From: Sphingomonas phyllosphaerae
Lineage (GTDB): Bacteria; Pseudomonadota; Alphaproteobacteria; Sphingomonadales; Sphingomonadaceae
Direction: 5' to 3'
Length of the DNA: 64,000 nt
Assembly: GCA_036946405.1 (NCBI GenBank)
Contig: JAQIJC010000001.1
Coordinates: 3,175,501 to 3,239,500 of the forward strand
The notes under the pieces were generated by a model, which was not told where the DNA came from, did not search any database, and was given only the letters and a program-made list of their open reading frames with translations. This document shows, one piece after another, positions 19,127 to 29,530 of this stretch (positions are counted from its first letter, which is position 1; each line of letters starts with the position of its first letter). A program made the position numbers and the translations under genes.

Positions 19127-19573
19127 TTAGCCGCGGACCCGGTCGTGCGCGGCGTCGAGTTCGGCGACCAGCGCGTCCTGATCGCGCGCGGCGACCGCGA
19201 GCAGATGGTCGCGGACCTTGCCGCTGCGTGCCGCGACATCCTGCGCGATCGCGTCGCGCTGCGTCGCGCACCAGCCCGGGCGGCTGCCGGTCAGGGCTGT
19301 GTCGGCGCTGATCGTGCGCGCCATCACATGCCCGGCGGCGTGGCGCGCCTCGCGGTGGACGTCGACCGAGGCGGTCCAGGCGCAGCGCAGCGCGCTCGGG
19401 CGACCCGGTGCGCCGACCGCGCCGACCTGCTTGTGCGTGACGTCGATCTCGCTGCGGTAAGTGACGTCGACCTGCTGCCCGCGATGGTCCATCTGCACGC
19501 GGTGCGCCGCGTCGGCAGAGGCGGGGGCGAAGGGGGTGCCGAGCAACAGCCCGGCGACGATCGAGACGATCAT
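19127..19573 (-). CDS. exported hypothetical protein
   Basis: A 148-aa protein with a signal peptide (MIVSIVAGLLLGTPFAPASA). The mature part has two cysteines (ALRCAWTA, GWCATQR) and a helical C-terminus rich in Ala/Asp. The ATG at 19573 is preceded by AAGGAGAAACGCC. I recognise no domain. It is the first gene of a probable two-gene unit with the TorF-like porin. Confidence 0.7.
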   Translation of the reverse strand: MIVSIVAGLLLGTPFAPASADAAHRVQMDHRGQQVDVTYRSEIDVTHKQVGAVGAPGRPSALRCAWTASVDVHREARHAAGHVMARTISADTALTGSRPGWCATQRDAIAQDVAARSGKVRDHLLAVAARDQDALVAELDAAHDRVRG

Positions 19574-19727
19574 GGCGTTTCTCCTTGCGTCGGCCCCGGA
19601 CCATGCTGCCCGGTGACCGTATCCCGAGATACGTACGCACCGCGCCGCTTCAACGATCCGGTCGCGTCCGTAACAATTTGTCATCCGACGTTGTCGATCG
19701 CGCCACGACACGCCACAACATACCGCA

Positions 19728-20177
19728 ATGCCTTACGCCCCCGCCCTGCCCACCATCGCCGAGGCGATCCAGGCCTCGCTGAGCCCGGTATTCGTGCTGA
19801 CCGGGATCGGCGCGCTGCTCAACGTGCTGACCGGCCGGCTGTCGCGCGTGATCGACCGCGTGCGGGTGCTGGAGGAACGCCATCCGCAGATCGGCATCGA
19901 CGAACGCGCGCGGCTGGTGTGGGAATTGCGCCGGCTGGCCAAGCGGATGAGCGTCATCAACTTCGCGCTGTTCCTTGCGGTGGCCAGCGCGGTGGCGACC
20001 TGTATCGTGGTCGCGCTGCTGTTCATGGGCGCGCTGACGCACAGCCATATCGGCCCGTATGTCGCGGTCAGCTTCATCCTGGCGATGTCGCTGCTGATTG
20101 CGGCGTTCGTCGCGTTCATGATCGAGGTGCGCCTGTCGAGCCAGGCGATCCGCGTGCGCGACGAACTGCTGCATTGA
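19728..20177 (+). CDS. DUF2721 membrane protein
   Basis: A 149-aa inner-membrane protein with three hydrophobic segments: ~residues 17-37, 82-108 and 114-136. The sequence PVFVLTGIGALLNVLTGRL with the following charged helix (RVIDRVRVLEERHP) is typical of DUF2721. No function is known. It is upstream of copA with a 16-bp gap, so it may be read into copAB, although nothing else ties it to copper. Confidence 0.85.
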   Translation: MPYAPALPTIAEAIQASLSPVFVLTGIGALLNVLTGRLSRVIDRVRVLEERHPQIGIDERARLVWELRRLAKRMSVINFALFLAVASAVATCIVVALLFMGALTHSHIGPYVAVSFILAMSLLIAAFVAFMIEVRLSSQAIRVRDELLH

Positions 20178-20193
20178 CGCACCGACGTCCTAT

Positions 20194-22026
20194 ATGACGC
20201 AAATGACGAGCGATCATGACACGGCGACCCGCTTCGGTCGCCGCAACCTTCTGCGTGCCGGCGGGATGTTGGCGGCGGGTGCCTGCGCGCCGGCCTGGGC
20301 GCAAGGCGGCAGCGCCGGGATCGCCGCGCGACCGGAAGTGTCGGGCAACGACATCCACCTGCGCATCGCGCATCAGATGATGACGATCGACGGGCACCGC
20401 AGCCATGCGATCGGCATCAACGGCAGTGTCCCCGCGCCGCTGATCCGGCTGCGCGAGGGGCAGACCGTGCGGTTGCACGTCGAGAATGCGCTCGACGAGG
20501 AAAGCTCGATCCACTGGCACGGGCTGCTCGTGCCCTTCCACATGGACGGCGTGCCGGGCGTCAGCTTTCCCGGTATCGCGCCGCGATCGACCTTCACCTA
20601 CGAATTTCCGGTCCGGCAGGCCGGCACCTATTGGTATCACAGCCATTCGGGGTTGCAGGAGCAGATGGGGCTATACGGCCCGATCGTGATCGACCCTGCC
20701 ATGCCAGATCCGGCCGGGCCGGCGCGCGAGCATGTGATCCTGCTGTCCGACCACAGCCAGCGCCACCCGCACGCGATCTTCCGCAAGCTCAAGCAGCAGG
20801 GCGGCTATTTCAATTACCAGAAGCAGACGCTGGCCGGGCTGCTCGCTGGACGCGATCAGCGCGCGGGCGAACGGATCGAATGGGGCAAGATGCGGATGGA
20901 CCCGGCCGATATCGCCGACGTGACCGCATCGACCTATACCTATCTGGTCAACGGCCACGGCCCGCGCGACCAGTGGACCGGGCTGTTCGCGCCGGGCGAG
21001 CGCGTGCGGCTGCGGCTCATCAACGCCTCGGCGATGACGACCTTCAACGTGCGACTGCCGGGACTGGCGATGACGGTGGTCGAGGCAGACGGGCTGGCGG
21101 TACGCCCGGTGACGATCGACGAACTTCAGGTCGCGGTCGCCGAAACCTATGACGTGATCGTCACGCCGTCGGACGACCGTGCCTATGCGCTGGTCGCGGA
21201 GAGCGTCGATCGATCGGGCATGGCGCTTGCCACGCTCGCGCCGCGCGTCGGAATGCGCGCCGCCGCGCCGCCGCTGCGCCCCCGCCCGCTCGCGAGCATG
21301 AAGGACATGGGGATGGGCGCGATGGGGCCGATGGGCGACGACGGCGCCATGGCGCCGCATGACATGAGCGCGCACGACATGGCGGGTCACGACATGGCGG
21401 GGCACCAGATGAGCGGCCACGACATGCCCGGCAACGCTGCGCCCGGACATGACATGGCCGCGATGAACGATTCGATGCGCAACTTCGCCAACGCGCCAGA
21501 GGTGAAGCGCACGCCGACCGTTCAGACGATCGCGCCGATGCCGGTCGACCGCACCGGAGAGCCCGGCCAGGGGCTGGCCGATGTGGGGCATCGCGTGCTG
21601 ACCTATCGCGACCTCGTCGCCGCGTCGCGCAACCCCGACGTGCGCGCCCCCGACCGCGCGCTGCGCATCCATCTGACCGGCAACATGGAACGCTATATGT
21701 GGGCGTTCGACGGCGAGAAGCTGAACGAGGTCACCGCGCCCTTCGCGTTCCTCGAGAATGAGCGCGTGCGCGTCACGCTCGTCAACGACACGATGATGGG
21801 CCACCCCATTCACCTGCACGGCCATTATTTCGAGCTGGTCACCGGGCATGGCGACCACGCCCCGCGCAAGCATACCGTGCAGGTCCAGCCCGGCGGCACC
21901 GTCACCTTCGACCTGACCGCCGATGCGGTCGGCGACTGGGCGTTCCACTGCCACATGCTGTACCACATGCACGCCGGGATGATGCAGGTCGTCACCGTCC
22001 GCCCACGCGGCGAGGGTGCGGCATGA
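20194..22026 (+). CDS. copA: periplasmic multicopper oxidase, copper resistance CopA
   Basis: Oxidises and sequesters copper in the periplasm. A Tat signal with RR at residues 16-17 (GRRNLLRAGG) ends near AWAQ. Three cupredoxin domains carry the copper-site motifs: HWHGLLVP (~residue 108), YWYHSHSG (~residue 148), HPIHLHGHYFEL and the C-terminal HCHMLYHMHAGMM. A Met/His-rich loop (~residues 367-425) has repeats of the type HDM-x-GHDM, the CopA signature. It is 610 aa. The stop overlaps copB (ATGA). No copC, copD or CopRS-type regulator lies nearby. Confidence 0.96.
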   Translation: MTQMTSDHDTATRFGRRNLLRAGGMLAAGACAPAWAQGGSAGIAARPEVSGNDIHLRIAHQMMTIDGHRSHAIGINGSVPAPLIRLREGQTVRLHVENALDEESSIHWHGLLVPFHMDGVPGVSFPGIAPRSTFTYEFPVRQAGTYWYHSHSGLQEQMGLYGPIVIDPAMPDPAGPAREHVILLSDHSQRHPHAIFRKLKQQGGYFNYQKQTLAGLLAGRDQRAGERIEWGKMRMDPADIADVTASTYTYLVNGHGPRDQWTGLFAPGERVRLRLINASAMTTFNVRLPGLAMTVVEADGLAVRPVTIDELQVAVAETYDVIVTPSDDRAYALVAESVDRSGMALATLAPRVGMRAAAPPLRPRPLASMKDMGMGAMGPMGDDGAMAPHDMSAHDMAGHDMAGHQMSGHDMPGNAAPGHDMAAMNDSMRNFANAPEVKRTPTVQTIAPMPVDRTGEPGQGLADVGHRVLTYRDLVAASRNPDVRAPDRALRIHLTGNMERYMWAFDGEKLNEVTAPFAFLENERVRVTLVNDTMMGHPIHLHGHYFELVTGHGDHAPRKHTVQVQPGGTVTFDLTADAVGDWAFHCHMLYHMHAGMMQVVTVRPRGEGAA

Positions 22027-23090
22027 GCGTGGTACTGATAATCGCGCTCGCCGCGGCGCAGATGCAGGGGATGGATCATGCCGGGCACAGGCCGGGCATG
22101 ACGATGCCGATGCCGATGCCCAAGCCGGCGGCGACGCCGAAGCCGAAGCCGCGTACCGTGAAGCGCCCGGCGCGGCACAGGGCGGCGGCGGCGATGCCGA
22201 TGCCAGAGGTCGCGGCCTGCTCACCCGAACATGCGGCGATGGGGCATTGCGAGGCTCCTGCGGCTATCCCGGCGACCGGCCCGTCCGAACCGTGTCCCCC
22301 CGAACATGCCGCGATGGGCCATTGCACCGCCGCGCCGGGCGATGCGGCGGCGAGCGGCACGGCGCTTCCCGCCGGCGACGCCCCCGCCCCGGCCGCGCCG
22401 GCCCCAACCTATGCCGACCGCGTCTGGGGTGCGGGCGCGATGGCCCCGGCGCGGGCGCGATTGCGCCACGAACATGGCGGGATGACCTTCACGCAGGTGA
22501 TGCTCAACATCGCCGAGCTGCAACCGCGCGCCGGGCGCGATGGCTATCGTTGGGACGGCGAGGCGTGGTTCGGCGGTGACGTCGACCGGCTAGTGGTCAA
22601 GAGCGAGGGTGATGGCCGCTTCGGCGCTCGCGTGGGCGGCGAGGTGCAGGCGCTCTACAGCCGTGCGATCGGTCCCTATTTCAACGTGCAGGGCGGCATC
22701 CGGCAGGAAATCGGCGTCGATCGCCGCTATGCCGTCGCGGGCGTCGAGGGGCTTGCGCCTTATTGGTTCGATGTCGAGGCAACCGCCTTCCTCTCCGACC
22801 GCGGCGACGTGCTGGCGCGCGTCGAGGGCACGTACGACCAGCGGATCACTCAGCGGCTGATCCTGCAACCGCGCGCCGAGCTGAACCTCTCGGCGCAGGA
22901 TGTTGCGCGCGACCGGATCGGTGCGGGGCTGGTCGATGCCGAGCTGGGGCTGCGGCTGCGTTACGAGCTGCGCCGTGAGTTCGCGCCCTATGTCGGCGTC
23001 TCATGGGAACGCGCGTTCGGCGCGACGCGGCGGCTGCGTGGTGGTAGTGGCGGCGCGGTGGTGGCGCTGGGCGTGCGGGCGTGGTTCTGA
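22023..23090 (+). CDS. copB: copper resistance protein B (outer membrane)
   Basis: A 355-aa outer-membrane barrel of the CopB family, the usual partner of CopA. A short signal is followed by a Met/Pro/His-rich region (~residues 15-130). The barrel domain begins at ~residue 145 (GGMTFTQVMLNIAELQ, YRWDGEAWFGGD) and ends with GVRAWF. The variable region holds a duplicated motif, CSPEHAAMGHC and CPPEHAAMGHC (codons 22218-22250 and 22293-22325), which could bind Cu(I) or Cu(II). It overlaps copA by 4 nt. Confidence 0.94.
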   Translation: MSVVLIIALAAAQMQGMDHAGHRPGMTMPMPMPKPAATPKPKPRTVKRPARHRAAAAMPMPEVAACSPEHAAMGHCEAPAAIPATGPSEPCPPEHAAMGHCTAAPGDAAASGTALPAGDAPAPAAPAPTYADRVWGAGAMAPARARLRHEHGGMTFTQVMLNIAELQPRAGRDGYRWDGEAWFGGDVDRLVVKSEGDGRFGARVGGEVQALYSRAIGPYFNVQGGIRQEIGVDRRYAVAGVEGLAPYWFDVEATAFLSDRGDVLARVEGTYDQRITQRLILQPRAELNLSAQDVARDRIGAGLVDAELGLRLRYELRREFAPYVGVSWERAFGATRRLRGGSGGAVVALGVRAWF

Positions 23091-23096
23091 GCAAGC

Positions 23097-23181
23097 CGTC
23101 ATCCCGGACGTGATCCGGAATCCCGCTTCTTTTTCCAACAGCGCAGAAAGAGCGGGGCCCCGGATCAAGTCCGGGGCGACG
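23097..23181. repeat. family C paired palindromic repeat, copy 1
   Basis: An inverted pair around a short centre. The left arm has CCCGGA-cgtga-TCCGG and CCCGCTTCT; the right arm has CCCCGGATCAAGTCCGGGG. It lies between the convergent copB and lldD 3' ends and could also act as a bidirectional terminator. Confidence 0.88.
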
Positions 23182-23189
23182 AAAACGGT

Positions 23190-24335
23190 TTATCGCACCA
23201 GCGCGTCGCCCGTGATCTTATCGATGCTGGTGCAGCTGGTCAGCGCCATCGCGACGCGCATCTCGGCCTCGACGAGTTGCAGCATGTGGCTCACCCCCGC
23301 CTCGCCGCGCGCCGCCAGCGCATAGACCCACGCGCGCCCGAGCAACACGCCGTGTGCGCCCAGCGCCAGCATCCGCACCACGTCGAGTCCCGAGCGCACC
23401 CCGCCGTCCGCCAGCACCGTCACCCGGTCGCGCACCGCCGCGGCGATCGCGGGCAAAGCGCGCGCGGTCGACGGCACGCCGTCGAGCTGTCGCCCGCCGT
23501 GGTTGGACACCACGATCCCGTCCGCGCCTAGCTGGGCGGCGGCCAGCGCATCCTCGCGGTCGAGGATGCCCTTGATGACCAGCGGGCCGTCCCAGCTTTC
23601 CCGAATGAACTCGAGGTCGCGCCACGAAACCGTCGGGTCGAAATTGTTGCGCATCCAGGCGAAGAAATCCTCCAACCCGGTGTTGCGCCCCAGCACCGGC
23701 GCGACGTTGCCCAACTGGTGCGGCCGCCCGCGCACCCCGACGTCCCAAGCCCAGTGCGGGCGCAGGATCGACTGCCATGTCCGCCGCATCGCCCCCGCCA
23801 GCCCCGGCGCGCCCGCCAGCCCGCTGCGATAGTCGCGATAGCGCGAGCCCGGCACCGGCATGTCGACGGTGAAGATCAACGCGCTGCACCCCGCGGCGCG
23901 CGCCTGCGCGAGCAGGTCCTTCATGAAGGCGCGGTCGCGGATCATGTAGAGCTGGAACCAGAAGGGCGCGTCGCTCTGCGCCGAGACCTCGCCGATCGGG
24001 CAGGCCGAGACGGTCGACAGGCAGAACGGCACCCCGGCCTTGTTCGCCGCGCGCGCCGCCTGCACCTCCCCGCGTCGCGCGTTCATCCCCGCCAGCCCGA
24101 TCGGGGCGAGTGCGACCGGCAACGCCTGCCGCCGCCCGAACAATTCCGTGGAAAGGTCGAGCGTCGAGACGTCGGTCAGCACGCGCTGTCGCAGCGCAAT
24201 CTCGGCGAGATCGTCGACGTTGCGGCGTAGCGTCGCCTCGGCATAGCTGCCGCCGTCGATATATTCGAACAGGAACCGCGGCAGCCGCCGTCGCGCCAGC
24301 TCGCGATAGTCGAGTGCCGATGCCGCCTTCGCCAT
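23190..24335 (-). CDS. lldD: FMN-dependent L-lactate dehydrogenase / alpha-hydroxy-acid oxidase
   Basis: A 381-aa flavoprotein oxidising L-lactate or a related 2-hydroxy acid to the 2-oxo acid, passing electrons to the quinone pool. The N-terminus ([21 protein letters not shown]), FMN site segments ([22 protein letters not shown]), the catalytic His in [11 protein letters not shown] and the phosphate-binding [14 protein letters not shown] are all present. The LldD-type regions are intact. A TrmB-like regulator gene lies 79 bp upstream on the same strand and may control it. Confidence 0.92.
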   Translation of the reverse strand: MAKAASALDYRELARRRLPRFLFEYIDGGSYAEATLRRNVDDLAEIALRQRVLTDVSTLDLSTELFGRRQALPVALAPIGLAGMNARRGEVQAARAANKAGVPFCLSTVSACPIGEVSAQSDAPFWFQLYMIRDRAFMKDLLAQARAAGCSALIFTVDMPVPGSRYRDYRSGLAGAPGLAGAMRRTWQSILRPHWAWDVGVRGRPHQLGNVAPVLGRNTGLEDFFAWMRNNFDPTVSWRDLEFIRESWDGPLVIKGILDREDALAAAQLGADGIVVSNHGGRQLDGVPSTARALPAIAAAVRDRVTVLADGGVRSGLDVVRMLALGAHGVLLGRAWVYALAARGEAGVSHMLQLVEAEMRVAMALTSCTSIDKITGDALVR

Positions 24336-24414
24336 GTCCTGCCGCGTCCTCCGCCATGATCCCGGGTCTACCTAGCCGAGGCGCGGAACGATGCCACCCC
24401 TGGTATGTGCGCGA

Positions 24415-25227
24415 TCAGGTGTCGCGCTGCGCCATCAACATCTGCAATCCCGGCGGCTGCGCCTGTTGCAACGACAATTCGCGCAGCGGGTCGGACGGAT
24501 CGGCGCGGTAGGCGACGAGGCGGATATGCGCCGCGACATAGGAATGCAGGAAGCAGCTCTGGAAGATGCTGTCGCTCCACAAGCCGTTGAGCACATGCTC
24601 CATGTCGAGCGAGAGTTGCGCCATCAACTGTTGCGCGCCGTCGGCGACGACCAGCACGCCGACTCCGGGCCAGCCTTCGCCGACGAACGCCGCCGCCTCG
24701 CGGTTGAACGGAACGGTCGGCCCGGCATGTTCCTCACGATACGCGATCCCCGCCACCGTCACGCCACGCGCGCGGGCAGCCTCCATGTCCTCCGCGAAAA
24801 GATCGAAGACCGCCGGAAACAGATCGAAGAGCACAATCTCCCGCGCTTCCGCGATCATTGCCCGAACGCGCTCGACGACATGCGCGACCGAGCGCAACTG
24901 GAAGAATTCCTCGGCGCGGGTCGGCTGGTAGACGGCACTGAGCGACGACAGCGCCTCGGTATGGCGGCGATCGAAATCGCGCTTGAGCGACGCGAACAGC
25001 TCGGCCGGCGGGATCGGCGTGTAGGTGACCGGGTCGCTGCTGTTGCTGGCGAGCAGAACACCCTTCTGCTCCATGACCTTCAACGCCTGATAAACGTTGG
25101 CGGGCGCCTTGCCGACGCGCTGCGACAGCCGGTAGCCGGTGGCGGGCGCCTGCCGCAGCAGCTCGGTGTAGAGCGACGATTCGAGATCGGTGAATCCGAA
25201 GGCGCTGAGCGCGGTGTTCGGCGGCAT
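24415..25227 (-). CDS. TrmB-family transcriptional regulator
   Basis: A 270-aa protein with an N-terminal winged helix-turn-helix (~residues 10-75, including GFTDLESSLYTELLR and GKAPANVYQALKVMEQKG). A short coiled region and a C-terminal effector-like domain (~residues 105-265) follow. TrmB regulators, best known from archaea, sense sugars or metabolites. The start at 25227 has a GGAGGAC-like ribosome-binding site. Its position upstream of lldD on the same strand suggests control of lactate or hydroxy-acid use; that link is inference. Confidence 0.85.
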   Translation of the reverse strand: MPPNTALSAFGFTDLESSLYTELLRQAPATGYRLSQRVGKAPANVYQALKVMEQKGVLLASNSSDPVTYTPIPPAELFASLKRDFDRRHTEALSSLSAVYQPTRAEEFFQLRSVAHVVERVRAMIAEAREIVLFDLFPAVFDLFAEDMEAARARGVTVAGIAYREEHAGPTVPFNREAAAFVGEGWPGVGVLVVADGAQQLMAQLSLDMEHVLNGLWSDSIFQSCFLHSYVAAHIRLVAYRADPSDPLRELSLQQAQPPGLQMLMAQRDT

Positions 25228-25416
25228 GGGAGGACTCCGGGGAAAACGCGGACGCCACGTCCCGGCCGGCCCGCAGCGATGCTATATAGCAGATTGCCAC
25301 GCGATCCAGCGGGTTGCGTCGCGGCAGGGCGCTGATGCAACGCCGCTTGGGTTCAGCGTCGGCAGGAAAAGGAACACTCACGAACGCCTGATCGCCATTC
25401 CAGCCCATGAGAGGGA

Positions 25417-25493
25417 TGGTAGCGGAGGAGGGACTTGAACCCCCGACACGCGGATTATGATTCCGCTGCTCTAACCAGCTGAGCTACTCCGCC
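25417..25493 (-). tRNA. tRNA-Met (CAU), elongator type
   Basis: A 77-nt cloverleaf with encoded CCA. The acceptor is GGCGGAG/CTCCGCT. The anticodon stem GCGGA/TCCGC encloses the loop ATCATAA (anticodon CAT). The T-loop is GTTCAAG. A CAT anticodon could also be a tRNA-Ile2 substrate for lysidine modification; the sequence looks like the alphaproteobacterial elongator Met tRNA. Confidence 0.95.
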
Positions 25494-25553
25494 CCGTCAA
25501 GCGAGGGAACCAGCGCTCGTGAGGCGCGGGCTATAGCAGCCGAACCAAAGCGG

Positions 25554-26071
25554 TCAAGCCGCGAAAGAATGCTTCGACAACAATTCCCACGGCCCGCCCC
25601 GATACCAATAGGCCGCCAGCCCGGCGATCGCAACCGGGCGCGGCCGGAACGGCGCGCGAAGGTCCGCCAGCAGCGCCGTCGCCACCGCCGGCTCGACCTT
25701 GTTCTGCACGGTTACATGCGCGCGCCAGCCGCCGGCATCCTGCGGGGTCAGCAGCCCGGCGAAGGCCGCGGCGAGACGCGCACGGATCGCGGCGAGCGCT
25801 TCGCAGTCGATGCGGTAGGCGACCCCGCGGCCGAGCGAGATCACGTCCGCAATCCGCGCGTTTGGTGCCGGTACGCCGCGCGTCTCCGCGACCAGCCGCT
25901 GCTTCAGCTCCGGCGCGAGGGACGGCGGGAGATGGTGGAACATCGTCAGATGCGCGGCGAGCTGGTTGCGCTCGGGGGGGAAATAAGCGCTGCGCTCTGC
26001 ATCGAAGAACGCCTGATCCTCCCGCCCGAACAGCGCGGTGACGATGATCGGCGCAGGCTCGAACGCGGCGG

Positions 26072-26075
<4 letters not shown>
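25554..26075 (-). CDS. 2'-5' RNA ligase / cyclic phosphodiesterase family protein
   Basis: A 173-aa member of the 2H phosphoesterase superfamily. The two HxT/S motifs are visible as [10 protein letters not shown] (~residue 38) and HVTVQNK (~residue 125), spaced as in the family. Such proteins act on 2',3'-cyclic phosphate RNA ends; the physiological substrate is unclear. I place the start at a TTG overlapping the kup stop (TTGA), because no ATG is available before the conserved sequence. A weak ribosome-binding site fits translational coupling to kup. Confidence 0.8.
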
Positions 26076-27991
<1,916 letters not shown>

Positions 27992-28088
27992 GCGCTGGCC
28001 ACCGCTATCGAGAGGTCGTCCGCATTGGTGGCCATAAGCTGGCGCGCCTAGCACGCGGCCGATGCGCCCGCAACGCGGAACAGGGAGC

Positions 28089-28102
28089 GAACATAAATGT
28101 TC
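28089..28102. promoter_or_regulatory. palindromic operator-like site upstream of DUF3072 gene
   Basis: GAACATAAATGTTC, with perfect 6-bp arms around AA, lies 25 nt before the DUF3072 start in the divergent region with kup. The GAAC/GTTC halves recall LexA-type half-sites, but the spacing does not match the alphaproteobacterial GTTC-N7-GTTC form. The regulator is unknown. Confidence 0.4.
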
Positions 28103-28127
28103 TGTTCAGCGAAAGGACCTTGCGAAC

Positions 28128-28346
28128 ATGGCCGATACCCACAACCCGAAGAGCGAACCCTTTTCCAACGCCGAAAAGGACCCGGACGACTGGACCACCG
28201 GTGACGAGCCGATGACCGGGGCACAGGCGAGCTATCTGAGAACGTTGAGCGAAGAGGCCGGCGAGGCGTTCGACGAATCGCTGACCAAGGCCGATGCCTC
28301 CAAGCGGATCGACGCGCTTCAGGAACAGACCGGACGCGGCAAATAG
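28128..28346 (+). CDS. DUF3072 small protein
   Basis: A 72-aa hydrophilic protein. The C-terminal half (MTGAQASYLRTLSEEAGEAF, then LTKADASKRIDALQEQTGRG) is the DUF3072 signature, and the N-terminus is polar and likely flexible. Function is unknown; related domains are predicted to fold as a small helical unit. The ATG at 28128 has AAAGGA upstream. It runs convergent to the ccm cluster and divergent from kup, with a palindromic site in its promoter. Confidence 0.85.
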   Translation: MADTHNPKSEPFSNAEKDPDDWTTGDEPMTGAQASYLRTLSEEAGEAFDESLTKADASKRIDALQEQTGRGK

Positions 28347-28356
28347 CCCGCGCCGG

Positions 28357-28989
28357 TCAGCGCGCGTCGTTGGCGGCGATCAGCCGGTCGAGCAACGCCA
28401 GCCGGCGCGCGATCTCGATGCGGTAGGGGGTGCCGTCCGGTGACAGCTGGACGGCGCGTGTCCACAGGGCGCGCGTTTTGGCGATATCGCCGGCTTCCAG
28501 ATACGCAAAGCCGAGATAATAAGGCGGTGCTGGGTGCTCCGGTGCCAGTCGCGCCGCCTGTCGGAACGCAATAAGCGCGGGCGGTGACACGCGGTGACCG
28601 GCTTCGGCAGAAAGCGTCACGCCCGCCCAGGTCCAGAGGATGAAGCTCCGCGGCAGCTTCGACAGCCCGCCGAGGATGACCCGTGCCGCCGCATCGTCGT
28701 TGCCGCTGCGCGTCATCGCATCCGCGGCGATCAGATAGGCGGTGTCGGCGTTGAAGCGGCCGAACATGCTGTCGCGCAGCTGCGTCTCTTCAATGTCGAC
28801 CGGCGGAACCGTCGTGGTCCGCTGCGGCGCGGCCGCGCCGAGCGTCGGCCGTCCCTGCCACGCATAGCCGACCCCACCGAGACAGAGCGCCGCGCCGATC
28901 ATCGACCACAACAGCCGATCGACGCGCAGCCACAACGCCATCGCCGCAAACGCCGCCGCGGCCAGCACCAGAAGCGCGACGAAGCCCAT
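28357..28989 (-). CDS. TPR protein of cytochrome c maturation, CcmI-like
   Basis: A 210-aa protein with two N-terminal membrane segments (~residues 3-22 and 28-45) and a periplasmic part carrying TPR-like helices (~residues 85-195, for example PPALIAFRQAARLAPEHPAPPYYLGFAYLEAGD). It corresponds to the CcmI/CycH TPR unit that presents apocytochrome c to the haem ligation machinery. Its ATG overlaps the ccmE stop (TGATG). In most alphaproteobacteria ccmF, ccmG and ccmH lie between ccmE and this gene; here they do not. Confidence 0.82.
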   Translation of the reverse strand: MGFVALLVLAAAAFAAMALWLRVDRLLWSMIGAALCLGGVGYAWQGRPTLGAAAPQRTTTVPPVDIEETQLRDSMFGRFNADTAYLIAADAMTRSGNDDAAARVILGGLSKLPRSFILWTWAGVTLSAEAGHRVSPPALIAFRQAARLAPEHPAPPYYLGFAYLEAGDIAKTRALWTRAVQLSPDGTPYRIEIARRLALLDRLIAANDAR

Positions 28990-29429
28990 CAGCGCTGCTC
29001 CTCGAGCGTGCGGGTTTCATGCATCTTACCCGCCATCTGCGGCGGCATGTATTTCTCGTCATGCTTGGCGAGCAGGTTGGTGGCGACGAACGAGGCGTCG
29101 GGGCGGAAATGGCCCTCCGCCACCACGCCGGAGCCTTCGCGGAACAGGTCCGGGGCGATTCCGCTGAACCGCACCGGCGTGGTCGCCTTGCCATCGGTGA
29201 CGACGAAGTCGATCGAGACGCCGTCCGCCGCGCGCCTGATCGAGCCGCGCTCGACCATGCCACCGAGCCGGACTGCCTTGTCGGGCGGCGGCAGGTTACC
29301 TGCCACGTCGGCGGGCGCGTAGAAGAACGCCGCCTGATCGCGCAGCCCCGACAAGGCCAGCAACGCCGCCGCGGCGATCGCGCCGAGCCCGAGCAGCACC
29401 AGCATCAGCCGTTGATTCTTGCGCGTCAC
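28989..29429 (-). CDS. ccmE: cytochrome c maturation haem chaperone CcmE
   Basis: A 146-aa periplasmic haem chaperone anchored by one N-terminal membrane helix (~residues 8-28). It binds haem covalently through the His in LLAKHDEKYMPP (~residue 128) and hands it to the ligation complex. The OB-fold core includes VRLGGMVERGS and GVVAEGHFRPD. It starts at a GTG overlapping the ccmD stop (GTGA). Length and motifs are normal. Confidence 0.95.
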   Translation of the reverse strand: MTRKNQRLMLVLLGLGAIAAAALLALSGLRDQAAFFYAPADVAGNLPPPDKAVRLGGMVERGSIRRAADGVSIDFVVTDGKATTPVRFSGIAPDLFREGSGVVAEGHFRPDASFVATNLLAKHDEKYMPPQMAGKMHETRTLEEQR

Positions 29430-29530
29430 TTCTCGGCGTCCCGCATCTGGCGCCAGCTCCACCACGCGAGCGCTGCGGCAGCAATGAGAGTCAGCGCATA
29501 GGCGCCGGTGACGAACGGCCACGGGTTCAT
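29426..29530 (-). CDS. ccmD: haem exporter protein CcmD
   Basis: A 34-aa single-pass membrane protein (MNPWPFVTGAYALTLIAAAA...) ending in a charged tail. Size, position between ccmC and ccmE and composition identify CcmD, which helps release haem-loaded CcmE. Both ends overlap neighbouring genes. Confidence 0.88.
   Translation of the reverse strand: MNPWPFVTGAYALTLIAAAALAWWSWRQMRDAEK

Noticed and set aside
28089..28102. GAACATAAATGTTC as a LexA (SOS) box
   Set aside because: The half-site spacing does not match the alphaproteobacterial direct-repeat form; kept only as an unassigned palindrome.
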